The notes under the pieces are model-generated. The model did no database searches and was not told the DNA's origin. It worked only from the letters and a program-made list of their open reading frames with translations. Made by a program: the position numbers and the translations under genes. From Taiwanofungus camphoratus (Eukaryota > Basidiomycota > Agaricomycetes > Polyporales > Taiwanofungaceae): a stretch of DNA of 64,000 nt. The DNA lies in contig CP021221.1 of NCBI GenBank assembly GCA_003999685.1, forward strand, positions 2,914,001 through 2,978,000, in the 5' to 3' direction. This document shows, piece after piece, positions 1 through 15,426 of this stretch. Numbering within the stretch: the stretch's first letter is position 1; each line of letters opens with the position of its first letter.

Positions 1-341
1 CACTTAGCATCAAAACAATCTACGCTCCCAATTCTTCCGAAAATCTCACGAAACCATGACAACTGTACAAAAGTAGATAACTATATTCCATAACGCGAGA
101 TCTGATCTTGGAGTTCATTATACGTCCCGGGTCCGAATACACCGAGGTCCCGAGTACAACTTCGGCAATATAGAAGTTGCGGAATACATTGTCTCCTAGA
201 TGCCAGAGCAACCCAGACGTCAAATCGCTGCCATTATGTCGTAACACTTGAATTGAACATACCATATCAATAAGACTGGCTGCATTAGGGACCCAAAGAG
301 ATACCAGCGGAGGGTGGGAGGGGCCGAAGACAGACAGGTAC

Positions 342-788
342 TCAATCATACACTTGAAAGAATTGGTCATGATACACAGTAAGGCGCGCAAAGGGTACAT
401 ACCATGTACGATACCTACATCATATCATGGTGGCTGTCGCATCAACAAATATCAAAAGCGAATGGAAACTTCCCGTACCAAAAAACAGTGTCCACACTAA
501 CACGAAAGAGAAAATGTTGTCCTGTCCCGGATTTACCAGTTCCCACCACCCCCCGGGTATGTATTTCGCTGGCATACACTTGCATTTCAGATACAGGCAC
601 GCGGAAGTTAGCAGTGTGGAAAATATGAACAACGTGAAGCCGAGCCAGTTCTCGAGGCCTAGAACACCGGCGACGGCGCCTGCGCAGCAAGATGACAAGA
701 ATTTGACAGTGTAAAGCTTCGAGTTGTTGTACTGCACATTGGGAGGAAACAAGAGTTGAGCAGCCTGGTCTGGTGTTGCAGCTGACAT
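342..788 (-). CDS. EMC6: ER membrane protein complex subunit 6
   Basis: EMC6 is a small multi-span subunit of the ER membrane protein complex, which inserts transmembrane segments of client proteins. Three exons (788-479, 414-403, 352-342) join to 110 residues, the usual family length. The sequence has several hydrophobic segments, the conserved stretch YNNSKLYTVKFLSSC, and the family ending FFGIVHVYD, which appears only after two short introns are removed (478-415 and 402-353). The last exon codes only for the end of that motif and the stop. I chose the ATG at 788 because it gives the family length; the open frame runs further upstream but without an extra supported Met. The gene is transcribed away from HOM2, with a gap of about 190 bases. 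Identification is firm; the two tiny 3' exons rest on splice consensus plus the conserved C-terminus. Confidence 0.9.
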
Positions 789-976
789 CGTCGTTGCAGC
801 GACCGAGGCGGCGAGCCCGCCTGTCACAGATATTCGCCGTGTTGTGTCACACTCGGTAGGGAGTCGTGTGACTGGGTAAGGCACAGTAAATCGAATCAGG
901 CAGAGGGCTGATCAGTTCCTTACAACCTACATAGTCAAAATTTCCAACAGCAGATCTTGTTCTGACCGAGCCCGCC
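789..976. promoter_or_regulatory. Shared promoter region between EMC6 and HOM2
   Basis: About 190 bases separate the divergent start codons of EMC6 and HOM2 and must hold both core promoters. The only structure I see is a 7-base inverted repeat, GTCACAC at 846-852 and GTGTGAC at 866-872. Whether it binds a regulator is unknown. No clear TATA box was seen. Confidence 0.4.
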
Positions 977-2144
977 ATGCACGACGGTCGTAAGATCAAG
1001 GTCGGAGTCCTTGGTGCAACGGGCACCGTGGGGCAGCGTTTCATAACGTTGCTCGCCGACCATCCATTCTTCATCATTCATGCCCTAGGCGCGTCTCAGA
1101 GATCTGCGGGCAAACCGTATCCAAAAGCGGTTGCCTGGAAGCAGGCAAGACCAATTCCGGCCGCGGTGCGGGAGATGGTCATTCACGAATGCAAACCGGA
1201 CCTTTTCGGAGAGTGCGAGGTGGTTTTCTCTGGTCTGGATGCTGATATAGCCGGCGAAATTGGTGAGTCATCTGCCATGTTTCCTCTCAAAGACTCTTTG
1301 AGGTTCAAATTGTATTGCAGAGGAGTCTTTCCGGCTTGCTGAGCTGGCTGTCTTCTCAAATGCAAAGAATCACAGGAGAGATCCGCTTGTGCCCCTCATC
1401 GTACCTCTGGTCAACACATCACACTTCGCCATGGTTCCACAACAGCGCGCCTTCCATGCACCTCCGCTGAAGAAGGGATTCATCGTCACGAATGCAAACT
1501 GTTCCACCACCGGTGTTGTTGTCCCCCTTGCGGCTCTCGAGAAAGCGTTCGGTCCGATCGAATCATGCATGATCACGACAATGCAGGCTATTTCCGGCGC
1601 AGGCTACCCTGGTGTTCCCAGTCTTGACATCGTGGACAACGTCGTGCCTTACATCAGTGGCGAGGAAGAGAAGATGGAATGGGAAACGCTCAAAATTCTC
1701 GGAGGGATCACCGAGGGTGACGATGGCCTAAAAGTGTTTGACATGCACGCACGGCAGCCCCTGCGTGTCTCGGCATCCTGTAATCGTGTCCCTGTTATTG
1801 AAGGACACACCGAGTGCGTCTCGGTGCGGTTCGCACGGAGGCCTCCCCCAAGTCCCCAGCAAGTCCGTGAGGCGCTGCAAGCATACACATCTGACGCATA
1901 TAGCATGGGATGTCCGTCGGCTCCCCGCCACACGATATTTGTTCATGAGGAAAGTGATCGGCCACAACCAAGATTAGATCGCGACTACCAGGCAGGAGCT
2001 GGTGTCTCAGTGGGACGCGTCAGGCAGTGTCGAGTCCTAGACATCAAGTTCGTCGTGCTTGCGAACAACGTTGCCATTGGTGCCGCAACCAGCAGCATAA
2101 TCAATGCAGAATTCGCAGTCATCAAGGGAATTATTTCGGAGTAG
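977..2144 (+). CDS. HOM2: Aspartate-semialdehyde dehydrogenase
   Basis: This enzyme reduces aspartyl-4-phosphate to aspartate-4-semialdehyde with NADPH, the step feeding threonine, methionine and isoleucine synthesis. Two exons (977-1262 and 1321-2144) give 369 residues, normal for the fungal enzyme. The N-terminus holds the Rossmann motif GVLGATGTVGQRF (residues about 10-22). The catalytic Cys lies in TNANCSTTGVVVPL, in the second exon. The substrate-binding segment EESDRPQPRLDRD and a GRVRQC motif follow near the C-terminus. The intron starts GTGAGT and ends TTGCAG, and splicing restores the conserved AEL stretch. The ATG at 977 sits just before the nucleotide-binding strand, as expected. 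The gene is divergent from EMC6 and followed by RRP43 on the same strand. No defect is seen. Confidence 0.95.
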
Positions 2145-2481
2145 CCTCGACTGGCTTGGAGAATTTAACGAAGCTAATACATGTACAAGTTAATTGGACG
2201 GTTGGAAGGACACTTATAAACGGCAGATCTGTAGACTCTGGAGGCGTGCAGCCGAAAAGCTGCCTCCCCGTTGCATACTAGTACAGCACAAAATATCTAC
2301 TCTCGCCGTGCGAGCGATTCTTTTTGTGCGTTCGTTCTTACCGGTCACATCACCGTGACATAAGAAAGTGATCAGCTCTATCGTACAACTGAAGGCCTAA
2401 GCTCGTTCCTCCCTGTAACTACTCTTGCGTCGGTTGGTCTGATATTAAGTTGCGAAGAGGTGTCTCTGCTATCCAAACCGA
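2145..2481. other. Gap between HOM2 and RRP43
   Basis: This stretch must hold the HOM2 3' end and the RRP43 promoter. I see no coding exon, repeat or named motif in it. Confidence 0.4.
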
Positions 2482-3643
2482 ATGGCTGAAGCGTCTACGT
2501 CGACCACGTCCGCCGAACAAGACGCGCTGAAGGCGGCTACATTCCAACGCCTTCATCCCAAAGTTTATCTCGAACGGTTTTTGGCAGAGAACGTGCGACC
2601 GGACGGTCGAAATTTCAACGAGTGGCGAGAGGTGTCGCTGAATGTAGGTTGGTGCCCAAGACCGCTGTGTGGATGTATTCATATGAATCGAGCCCCGTGG
2701 GCGCTGCGGTGGGATAGGCTCCATCTCTACAGCGGATGGCTCAGCCCTTGTCCGTCTTGGCGACACAATCGTTGTGTGTGGGGTGAAGGCTGAGACTGCG
2801 GAACCAGAATTAGACAGTCCGGGAGAAGGCTTCCTCGGTTTGTCTTTCCTCGAGGTGAAAGTACCCCACAAGCCATCTGACCTCTTCTCTTGCGTCGCCA
2901 GTCCCAAATCTGGATCTACCTGCTATCTGCTCTCCAAAGTTCAAGCCAGGTCCTCCCGCCGAAGATGCGCAAATTCTGTCAGACAAATTGAATGAAGTCC
3001 TCGTCGCGTGAGGTTGGCCTCGTCAGTCATATGCATGTTTTCCCTTAACCTTCCGTTAGATCTGGTGCCATCTCTACTTCATCCCTTTGCATCGAGTCTG
3101 GAAAGGCTGTATGGGTCCTCTATGTTGACGCGACGTGCATCAATTATGATGGAAACGCTTTCGACGCGACATTGTTAGCCATGGTTGCGGCACTGAAAAA
3201 CAGTGTGTTTCCACCGACACTTGTCTTCAGGCATTCCTAATGATCATTGGTCTAGCTCAACTCCCAAAAGCGACCTTCAATCCAGAGACAGGCCGCACGA
3301 CATGTTCAAGAACAACGAGGATCCCTCTGCAAATCAATCGCATACCTATTTCGATGTCATTCGGGATCTTCGATTTGTGTGTTCTTCGTTCAGTCCCCTG
3401 TGCATTATGTTTTGACAATGAGCGCGATGGTTCAGGATGCATGTCCTTGCAGATCCGACTTCCTTCGAGGAGCCTTTACTGGACACCACGCTTTCTGTAG
3501 TAGTAGACGAAAATGGAGGACTTATCTCCGTCAGCCAACTGGGGCTAGGATTTACAGGGGACCGAGATGTTCTAACACGTTGTATCGCTGCTGCAAGAGA
3601 TCGTCGGATATTTTTAGGGACACATGTATTCAATACATCATGA
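2482..3643 (+). CDS. RRP43: Exosome complex subunit RRP43 (RNase PH-like)
   Basis: RRP43 (EXOSC8/OIP2) is one of the six RNase PH-like subunits of the exosome ring, which guides RNA to the processive nuclease for 3'-5' decay and processing in nucleus and cytoplasm. Six exons (2482-2647, 2718-2837, 2902-3007, 3060-3202, 3256-3376, 3436-3643) sum to 287 residues, close to the family length. Visible marks are VRPDGR near residue 42, then SISTADGSALVRLGDT and VVCGVKAE, the PNLDLPAICSPKF stretch, SLCIESGKAVWVLYVD, and RIPISMSFGIFD near residue 220. The C-terminus ends in a helix typical of RNase PH folds. Catalytic phosphorolysis residues are known to be lost in eukaryotic ring subunits. AIR1/2, which feeds RNA to the nuclear exosome, lies 45 kb away in the same window, but I infer no functional link from that. 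Confidence 0.92.
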
Positions 3644-3947
3644 TCGGGGCTAGCATTTGTTGGCAAGTGATGAAAGTGATGAGAGTTGTAGGGCACGAAG
3701 CAATATTGTTCACCCTTCCCGAGTGTTCCGAAAGTTCGTGCTGTACCCTCTCAAACTCATACCTTCCATCTGGCAAGGGGGGGATTGAGGTAAATCAACG
3801 CTGACAGGATAACTCGATTGAATTGCATTAGTTGCATTTCTATCGCTCTACAGTACCTAATTAAAGCAAGATGTAACAAAAAACAGCGAAATCATAGTAA
3901 GTTTAAAGCTGCAGATAATAATTTACCAGGGATAGCTTGATAAGCCT
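3644..3947. other. Convergent 3' gap RRP43 / SMC5
   Basis: About 300 bases between two stop codons facing each other. It presumably holds both 3' UTRs and poly(A) signals. I see no further feature. Confidence 0.4.
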
Positions 3948-8881
<4,934 letters not shown>

Positions 8882-9210
8882 TGTCACGCGTTGCAATAGG
8901 TTCTGGGGCTATAGAGCGCTCGTGTATATTGGGTTGATCGAGTGGATAAACGCGTTGTCCTTTGGGTCACGGAAAGTGGCTTTAGGGCAGGTAGTTTCGT
9001 TCGTATCCTCAACTAACCGTTCGGAATACAAGCGGAGTTCGCAATTGGACTAGATAATGCAATAAAGATCTGCTGTGGATGGCGCCTGCCAATCTGGTTG
9101 CGTTGAACTTGACTCGTGCTGACAACTTCGGGCCCGCAATATCAAGACTAATGGTGTCGTATAAAATCAGTATGTCTTCAGTCTGAACACCCAGCCATTA
9201 TTTGTTAAAC
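8882..9210. promoter_or_regulatory. Divergent promoter region SMC5 / ITPase
   Basis: A gap of about 330 bases between the start codons of SMC5 (minus) and the ITP pyrophosphatase (plus). It must contain both promoters. I see no strong named motif. Confidence 0.4.
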
Positions 9211-9988
9211 ATGTCCTCAAGATCGTATCCAGTATTCGTGACAGGCAATGCGAATAAGCTCAGAGAAGTGCGCGCCATCCTGGGCGCGTCCAGTATCGAG
9301 GTCGACTCACAAGATCTCGACGGTGCGTACAATTCCTCCTGATTCCGCGCGCTAGTTATGCATCCTGACCGTCGTGATTGTATTCCCCTAACCTGCAGTC
9401 CCGGAGATCCAAGGCAGTACCCGTGAAGTTGCGGCCGCCAAATGCCGCCGCGCCGCCGAGCTGATCGGCGGGCCATGCATAACCGAGGATACTGCGCTCT
9501 GCTTTGAAGCGCTCAATGGCCTCCCGGGGCCATACATCAAATATTTTTTGAAAGAATTGGGGCATGAAGGTTCGTCGAGGCTACCTACACCGTGCACTGG
9601 ATGTTTACTGCGAGGCCGCCATAGGTCTCAACACACTGCTTAAGGGCTTTTCCACCACCGCTGCGTACGCACTCTGCACCTTCGCGTACAGCGCCGGGCC
9701 GGGATCGGAGCCTGTCCTGTTTGAGGGACGTATCGATGGCCGCATTGTCCCTGCCCGAGGCGAGGGCAAGTTTGGGTGGGACCCGATCTTTGAAGTCGAC
9801 GGGACAGGCCAGACGTAGGTTTCGGATTCCTTAATCCCCAGCGTGTGGCTCGCCGAAGATGAGTTTGCAGTTGACTGATGTTGCTATGTAGATATGCGGA
9901 AATGACGGCGGAGAAGAAGAACAAGCTTTCGCATCGATATCGAGCTTTGGAGAAACTCCAGACATACTTGCATACCCTTAACTCATAG
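9211..9988 (+). CDS. HAM1: Inosine triphosphate pyrophosphatase
   Basis: This HAM1/ITPA-family enzyme hydrolyses non-canonical purine nucleotides such as ITP, dITP and XTP to monophosphates, keeping them out of DNA and RNA. Four exons (9211-9322, 9399-9569, 9625-9814, 9892-9988) give 189 residues, the family size. The N-terminus carries the family motif [28 protein letters not shown] follows around residue 65, with the general-base Asp region. [15 protein letters not shown] near residue 145 and [11 protein letters not shown] near the C-terminus are the other hallmark segments. Every junction follows GT...AG and keeps the frame. The gene is transcribed away from SMC5. No abnormality is seen. 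Confidence 0.95.
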
Positions 9989-10130
9989 ATACAATGTCTT
10001 TGCGAGTGGTCTCTCTACGTCGGAATTGCTCAAGATTTCAAAAGATTGCTACAATGTAATACGATACTTCAGCACACTATATCGATAGAAATACACAACA
10101 TCAATCCATCGGGACTGTATGCTGTGTTCT

Positions 10131-11100
10131 TCACAACTTAGCTCGAGTCCCTTTTGAACTTGGCACCTTGTTTGATGATGTTTGAAACGGGGCAATGGTA
10201 TGTACAGCAGAAATGAGCAGACGGCGCGTCTTCTTATCATAAACCTGTCACCGGAAAGGAGTCAGTCAAGAGTGAACAACCAAATGTATTGCATTACCTC
10301 GCATCGAGCAGCCGTCACTCGACCTCCCATAGAAAGAGTAGTGCTTATTATGCTCAACTCTGTACCTCTGTGGAACGTAGATGAAGTACATCAAGATGCT
10401 ATGGGCATTATGAAGACAACACTGGGACGAACAGGGGAGCAGGCGCATGCCACACAAGATTAAGTGCCATTGACACGCCCAAGGCGTCGATTCCAGTCAC
10501 GAGTGAGAGTATCAGCAACGGCGAGAATGTGCCTCTTCGAAGATGAACAAGTTTGAAGGCATAAGTCGAGTAAAACCGTCATTGGTAAGATTCCGCCGAC
10601 TTACATGTCGACGAAATGTGCCGCGCAGCCTCCTGCGAGACTGCCATGTACGTTTAGCATTTCTGTGTTCAGCAACGGCGGTTAATCTTTGTGACATTCT
10701 TTTCGGCATGAGTATGGGAAAAAAGCTCTCTCCGTGCCTCAATTCTTTGGTGTCGAAACCATGGTGAGCGCTGACCTTCGTCTACCGTAATCTCGCAGAT
10801 AGTCTGCCCTTCCAGGAGCACGTTCTTCAAATTTTCCACAGATTCATCTTCCTCCACGAGTTCTCCTGGCGCGCCCATACCCACTTTCCTCACCGACACT
10901 TCCGCCAATCTGAGCCCTTTTGTCTCTGAGTGCCCGAACACCTTACTCCCCGGGTAATTCGCAATATGCCACGCAAAGATGTTGGCCGCCAGCTGCTTGT
11001 TCTCGACAGAGATATTGCCCTTGATCGCGGCGGGGTCATGGTTGGGCGCGGGCGCGCGAGGGAGTTGTCGCGCTTTAGTTAGGAAGTTCATGGTGTCCAC
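10131..11100 (-). CDS. Hot-dog thioesterase (PaaI/ACOT13-like), copy 1
   Basis: A thioesterase-superfamily protein of 222 residues that probably hydrolyses acyl-CoA thioesters; the real substrate cannot be told. Five exons join in frame: 11100-10776, 10662-10605, 10534-10433, 10367-10298, 10244-10131. The hot-dog helix region reads GSLAGGCAAHFVD. SPLLILSLVTGIDALG, LVWHAPAPLG and GGRVTAARCEVYD follow. The 3' exons are easy to miss because each is 58-114 bases long. Copy 2 lies at 13808-14619 on the same strand, with the kinase gene between; internal exons 2, 3 and 4 have identical lengths in the two copies (58, 102 and 70 bases). The N-terminal part differs most. Another ATG nine bases in (11091) could be used. 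Confidence 0.8.
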
Positions 11101-11988
11101 AATTGCTCATCCCCAATAGTCCAGAGCCTTATATAGATAGCGTGTGATTAAAGTTTAAGGCCTGTGAGAATGTCATTCGGAGCGTGTACAACGGACGGCC
11201 TTGAATGAATGATGCGGGTCAGTTCCGGAAGCGCTGCTGAGCAGTTGTGTTCCCATAAACGATTACTTTGCCTGCCAAATTTGATTGCGGTTACTTCGTG
11301 GAAGTCACACGCTTTTCGCAAGCTGCATTGTCAAAACGCTCTAGATTGTCATATATTTAAGCCCAGATGCGGCCTGCGACATTGGGAAAGGAGGTCTGAC
11401 GCTCGCGTCGTGGACACATTTCCAGCAGGAGTTGTTAGACGAGGGCATTCGCACTTTCAGTCCAGGGGAATTAGCAGTAAGCACCGAGTCTCAGATGTCA
11501 ACGCGAACGTTCAACGTCTAACATCCTTAACATCTGAGAGGCGGTCTAATGCAATTGCAACGGTAATGCGATTCCGTTATTCGCATCGATTGCTCCTTCT
11601 GAAATCAGATAAAGTCATACTACACAATCAAGTAATCTTAACAAGAATACATGTCCAATTCTGAAACAAATGCACAGATAGATGGGACTAGAGACTGAAT
11701 TCTACTCGGTCTGGACGGGAAGCAGGCCAGGAGTTTCGATCGTGACCGGCACGATCGACACAATGTCCAAAGATGGAAACGGATGGCGGATGGATGTCCA
11801 TGCCTGCACGACTCCGTCCTCCTGTGCATCCGCCTCATCCGCCAGCCGTTTCCTCTTATCCGACTTCAGGTCCATAAAAGCAAGCTCAAAATGCGAGAGG
11901 GGCATTATTGTTGCAGATTGCTCTTTGCATCGAACTTCCACTTACTCTATATCCAACTTACTGCATTTGTCCTTCGTTTATTATCAAA
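11101..11988. other. Gap between thioesterase copy 1 and the kinase
   Basis: About 890 bases between two divergent starts. Apart from the weak small ORF at 11702-11905, I see nothing coding. It should include the promoter of the thioesterase near 11,100-11,200 and that of the kinase just before 11,989. Confidence 0.35.
11702..11905 (-). CDS. Possible 67-residue small ORF, unknown
   Basis: A single-exon ORF opening at an ATG (11905) with the start MPLSHFELAFMDLKSDKRKR. It has a basic patch followed by an acidic segment and ends LLPVQTE. I recognise no domain. It lies in the promoter region of the kinase on the opposite strand, 84 bases from its ATG. It could be a real small protein, a 3' exon of something unrecognised, or chance. 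Confidence 0.2.
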   Translation of the reverse strand: MPLSHFELAFMDLKSDKRKRLADEADAQEDGVVQAWTSIRHPFPSLDIVSIVPVTIETPGLLPVQTE

Positions 11989-13494
11989 ATGAGCGCTATT
12001 ATCCCCAACCTCATAGGATGCACCCTCTCCGCGGGCGAGTTGCATCTAAGGTTTCTCGAGTACCTGGGAGCCGGCACATATGGCGCCGTTTACTTCGCAT
12101 ACGACGTCGCCTCATCGCCAGACGATCCAAAGTGCTACGCTGTGAAGTGCTTGCTCAAGCACCCTAAGGGCTCCGACCAACACCGTTTTCAGGAGCGCGA
12201 GATCGCTTATCACCAGGCGGCTTCTGAGCACCCCAACGTCGTCAAACTTCATCATGTCATCGAGGAACGGCATTATGTGTATCTCGTGCTAGACTACTGC
12301 GAGGGTGGCGACCTCTTTAATTCCATCATTGACCGGCGGGCGTTCGTTCACAACGACGCTCGTCTCAAGAAGGTCTTCTTGCAGCTGCTCGATGCTGTGC
12401 ATAGTTGCCACGATCTGGGCATCTACCATCGTGACCTTAAGCCCGAAAACATTTTTGTCTCCGAGGACGATGAAGAACTGTACCTCGGTGACTTCGGGCT
12501 GGCAACGAAGAACAAGCTCAGCGCCAACTTTGGCTGTGGGACCTCGTTCTACATGAGTCCAGGTAAGCCGCACTCACTAGGCATCCTATGAGTGCAGGGT
12601 CTGACAACTCCAGCAGAATGTGTCGGCATCTATTCATCGAGAAGACCATACACAACATCGTACTCCGACATCTGGGCACTGGGCGTCATCCTCACCAATA
12701 TGATCACAGGGCGCAGCCCCTGGCACTCCGCCTCACCAAAGAACGACACGGGATTCCGCGCTTACATGCGCGAAGGTCCCTCCTATCTTCATCGCGTGCT
12801 CGCCGTCTCGCAGCCCGCAAGCGAGATCCTCGGCCGCATATTCGAGCTCGACCCCTCCAAGCGCATCACGATCAACCAACTCCGTGTCGCCATCCGCGAA
12901 TGCGACACGTTCTTCCGCGATGCACCGGACGCGATGCGTGCAACGTTGTCGCCAGTAACAGTCGTCCCGGAGGAGGTTGTGCAGGAGGCAGATATAGCGG
13001 ATTGCTGCCATGAAGATCCGCTCTTCTATTACCCTCTAGATGACGAGCCCATGTACACCCAGGCGCTCACCACCCCCTATGTACTTGCCACCTCCGCTAC
13101 GATGTGCGACATCAGCACAGTTATGAACGGACCAGATGCCCCATCGCACGACGAAGCCAATGACGACAATACGGCTGTATTTGAAGATTCACCGCCGATG
13201 TCGCTCGCCTCCTCAGACTCAGATATCTCAAGTTCAGGCTATTCAAGTTCAGGGTCAGAGAGCGACGGTCCCGCCACGCCCGAGACACACGCCCAAGATC
13301 TTGCCACCGTCGTCCCAAACTTGTCTTTGGACCTTGCAGACGAAAGGCCTACGTGCGACTCTTCGATGGTGCTTGGCGAGTGCGATATCACAGCGGTAGG
13401 ATCAAAATCCTCATTGTCGATGGAAAAGAACAAGGCGCCAAGATCATGGGAACGGCTAGCTAGCGTCGTACAAAGAATTAAAATCCTGGTCTGA
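11989..13494 (+). CDS. Ran1/Pat1-like serine/threonine protein kinase
   Basis: A cytosolic or nuclear kinase of 483 residues in two exons (11989-12562, 12617-13494). The kinase domain starts almost at the N-terminus: glycine loop LGAGTYGAVY, ATP-binding Lys in YAVKCL, catalytic loop YHRDLKPENIF, DFG in YLGDFGLAT, and the activation-segment end GCGTSFYMSPECVG interrupted by the intron. The Cys-rich SFYMSPEC motif and the rest resemble the Ran1/Pat1, Ksp1 and Vhs1/Sks1 group, which in yeasts link nutrients to meiosis or glucose response. The C-terminal 170 residues are Ser/Asp/Pro-rich and have no domain I know. All catalytic residues are present. The role in this fungus is inferred from family only. 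It lies between two paralogous thioesterases transcribed in the other direction. Confidence 0.88.
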
Positions 13495-13807
13495 GTGATG
13501 CTGGACATCACGACCAGTGGAGATTTAATTAGATGATACCAGTTACTTGTCTACTTCATTGTCATGTCCTAGATACCTGGGAATAAACATTTAATTGAGT
13601 CTATGTTCGACAAGCTGTGTTCAGTCGTGAGTCTGAATAAAAGGTAATGATCTCGCCGACCTCTCATAGCGACATGGTTGCAATGAAATGTAGGATAATT
13701 GTGATCTCAGATGACGCAACAGAGACAGTCTGCGAGGTCGGGTGGTCTCAGGACCCGGAATGGTGACAGCAGGAACTGGGCATAAGGATACTCGCATCAA
13801 AGGTGAC
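13495..13807. other. Convergent 3' gap kinase / thioesterase copy 2
   Basis: About 310 bases between two stop codons. No coding signal or repeat is recognised. Confidence 0.35.
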
Positions 13808-14619
13808 CTACAACTTCGGTCTGGGGACCGATGGTTGCATCTTAACATGGGTGCCAGAGGCGACGAGACGCTGGTTAGTTACATCCCATATCTATGAAAC
13901 ATACATCCACGTCAATTGTCGGATTACAGACACCGTTGCAAGTTCGTTGGAGAAGAACATACCTCAGTACGAGCGGACATTACACGCCCGCCAACCGCCG
14001 TCGTCATACTAGTAATCTTCAGTTTAGCACCTCTGTGTAACATTCACTTCAACGGATGTTGCTACAGGATTCAGGAAACATACAGGCCAGATCCACCGTG
14101 ATATATGGTGTTGATGGCTTGGGAGACCAGGAAAACAGCTCCATTTGTAACGATGCCTATAAGACTTAGTGGAACTGACGAGCAGCTATGTATGTGGAGT
14201 TAAATGTATGTCGATGACCAGAGACACTGGGAGGCAACCAACATGTCTATAAGATAAGCAATGCACCCTCCGTGGATACTGTCGGCGGCATTTAGCATGT
14301 CTACCTCGTTCATGCTACATTGAGCTTGGTGCTGCGAGACATAGGAAACGTGTTGCTTACCCTTGCTCACAGTGATTTCGTGCACAACTCGCGCCTGCAA
14401 TTTGCCATCTTCTTCTCTTCTATTCACGAACAGTTCCTTCGTCTTGAGTCTTGTCTCTATCGCGTACCCGAACTCTCCTTCTACCGACATACCAGAGAGA
14501 GCCTCAACCATTCGTTCCACCGTCTCCGGTGAAAGATTGCTTTGCACCCCTTCCATGCTGTTCTTCCAATGGGGCACCATCGCAGGTGAGGTTTGGCCAA
14601 GAGGCATATTCAACCCCAA
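13808..14619 (-). CDS. Hot-dog thioesterase (PaaI/ACOT13-like), copy 2
   Basis: The second copy of the thioesterase family in this window, 190 residues in five exons: 14619-14361, 14300-14243, 14185-14084, 14032-13963, 13891-13808. The hot-dog signature is the more classical SIHGGCIAYLIDM, where copy 1 has GSLAGGC. SSVPLSLIGIVTNGAVF, IYHGGSGLGAKL, TTAVGGRVMSARTEIWD and VASGTHVKMQP follow, each aligning with copy 1. Exons 2, 3 and 4 match copy 1 base for base in length, and intron phases are the same, so the two arose by gene duplication. The 5' exon is shorter by 66 bases. A second Met four codons in (14607) is possible. The substrate is unknown. Confidence 0.8.
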
Positions 14620-14928
14620 ATCTCAGGGCCAGGTGCGTAGGCACCAGCAATAAGCTATAGGACTAGGCGGTAAAGAATAAGCGTCGCATTTTAACTAAGT
14701 ATCCGGCGGCGGCCTGTATCGACAATCATGAGCGCTCTCCGAAGTCGGCGATAGCGACGAACAGTGTGTCAGCAGCTCAGATATGTCAAGTTGCCATATC
14801 GGGCGAACCTGTCTGTACACTGTACACTGCGTATAGAACCCGTGTCTGAGCCACCAGCAGCTGCGGCATAGTCCTCCTACCCATTCCTTTGTGCTATCTG
14901 TGTCGTGGGGTAATCATCAACGCTCATC
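14620..14928. promoter_or_regulatory. Divergent promoter region thioesterase 2 / NEDD8
   Basis: About 310 bases between two start codons. It contains the repeated sequence TGTACACTGTACACTG near 14,814-14,829, a short palindromic TGTACA pair. No other signal is seen. Confidence 0.35.
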
Positions 14929-15426
14929 ATGTTGATCAAAGTAAAGGTGGGTACTAGTTGTCTTTGCAGTGGCAGTCTCCTGATTCTACCTCTTTTACAC
15001 TCAGACACTTACGGGGAAGGAGGTGGGTCCAGCAATTCGCCCGGTGGGACAAAGACCTCGTACCTACTAACTCTTTGCGTGGAACCCGTCATATAAGATT
15101 GAGCTTGATATCGACCCGGATGACAAGGTGTGCATCTGAATCTACCTGGCCGTGTCGCTCGACTGGATCTCTTTCATGCTCATGAGTGGACTCTTCGGAC
15201 AGATTACGCGCATCAAGGAGAAAGTAGAAGAACAATCAGGTGTACCGCCTCCTCAGCAACGTCTGATTTTTGGTGGACGACAAATGTATGTCCTTCGCGT
15301 CCATTTGAATAATGTCTGGAACGAAGACCCCCTTTTTATAGGCCCGATGACAAGACAGCGCGGGATTTTAACATCACAGCGGGCACGGTATTGCATCTAG
15401 TGCTAGCGCTTCGCGGTGGTTGCTGA
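14929..15426 (+). CDS. RUB1: NEDD8 / RUB1 ubiquitin-like modifier
   Basis: NEDD8 is attached to cullins to activate SCF-type ubiquitin ligases. Five small exons (14929-14946, 15005-15022, 15098-15127, 15203-15285, 15342-15426) encode 77 residues. The start MLIKVKTLTGKEIELDI, the middle [13 protein letters not shown] and the end LVLALRGGC are diagnostic. Ala72, rather than the Arg72 of ubiquitin, marks NEDD8 and sets E1 choice. A single Cys follows the Gly-Gly, so one residue must be removed to mature it. Position 48, a Lys in human NEDD8 and in ubiquitin, is Arg here. The exons are so small that gene finders may miss the first three. It is a single complete gene without a fusion partner. Confidence 0.95.

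Noticed and set aside
11209-11664. 151-codon frame on the plus strand
   Set aside because: No hydrophobic pattern, domain or splice context. Composition looks like chance translation of an intergenic stretch.
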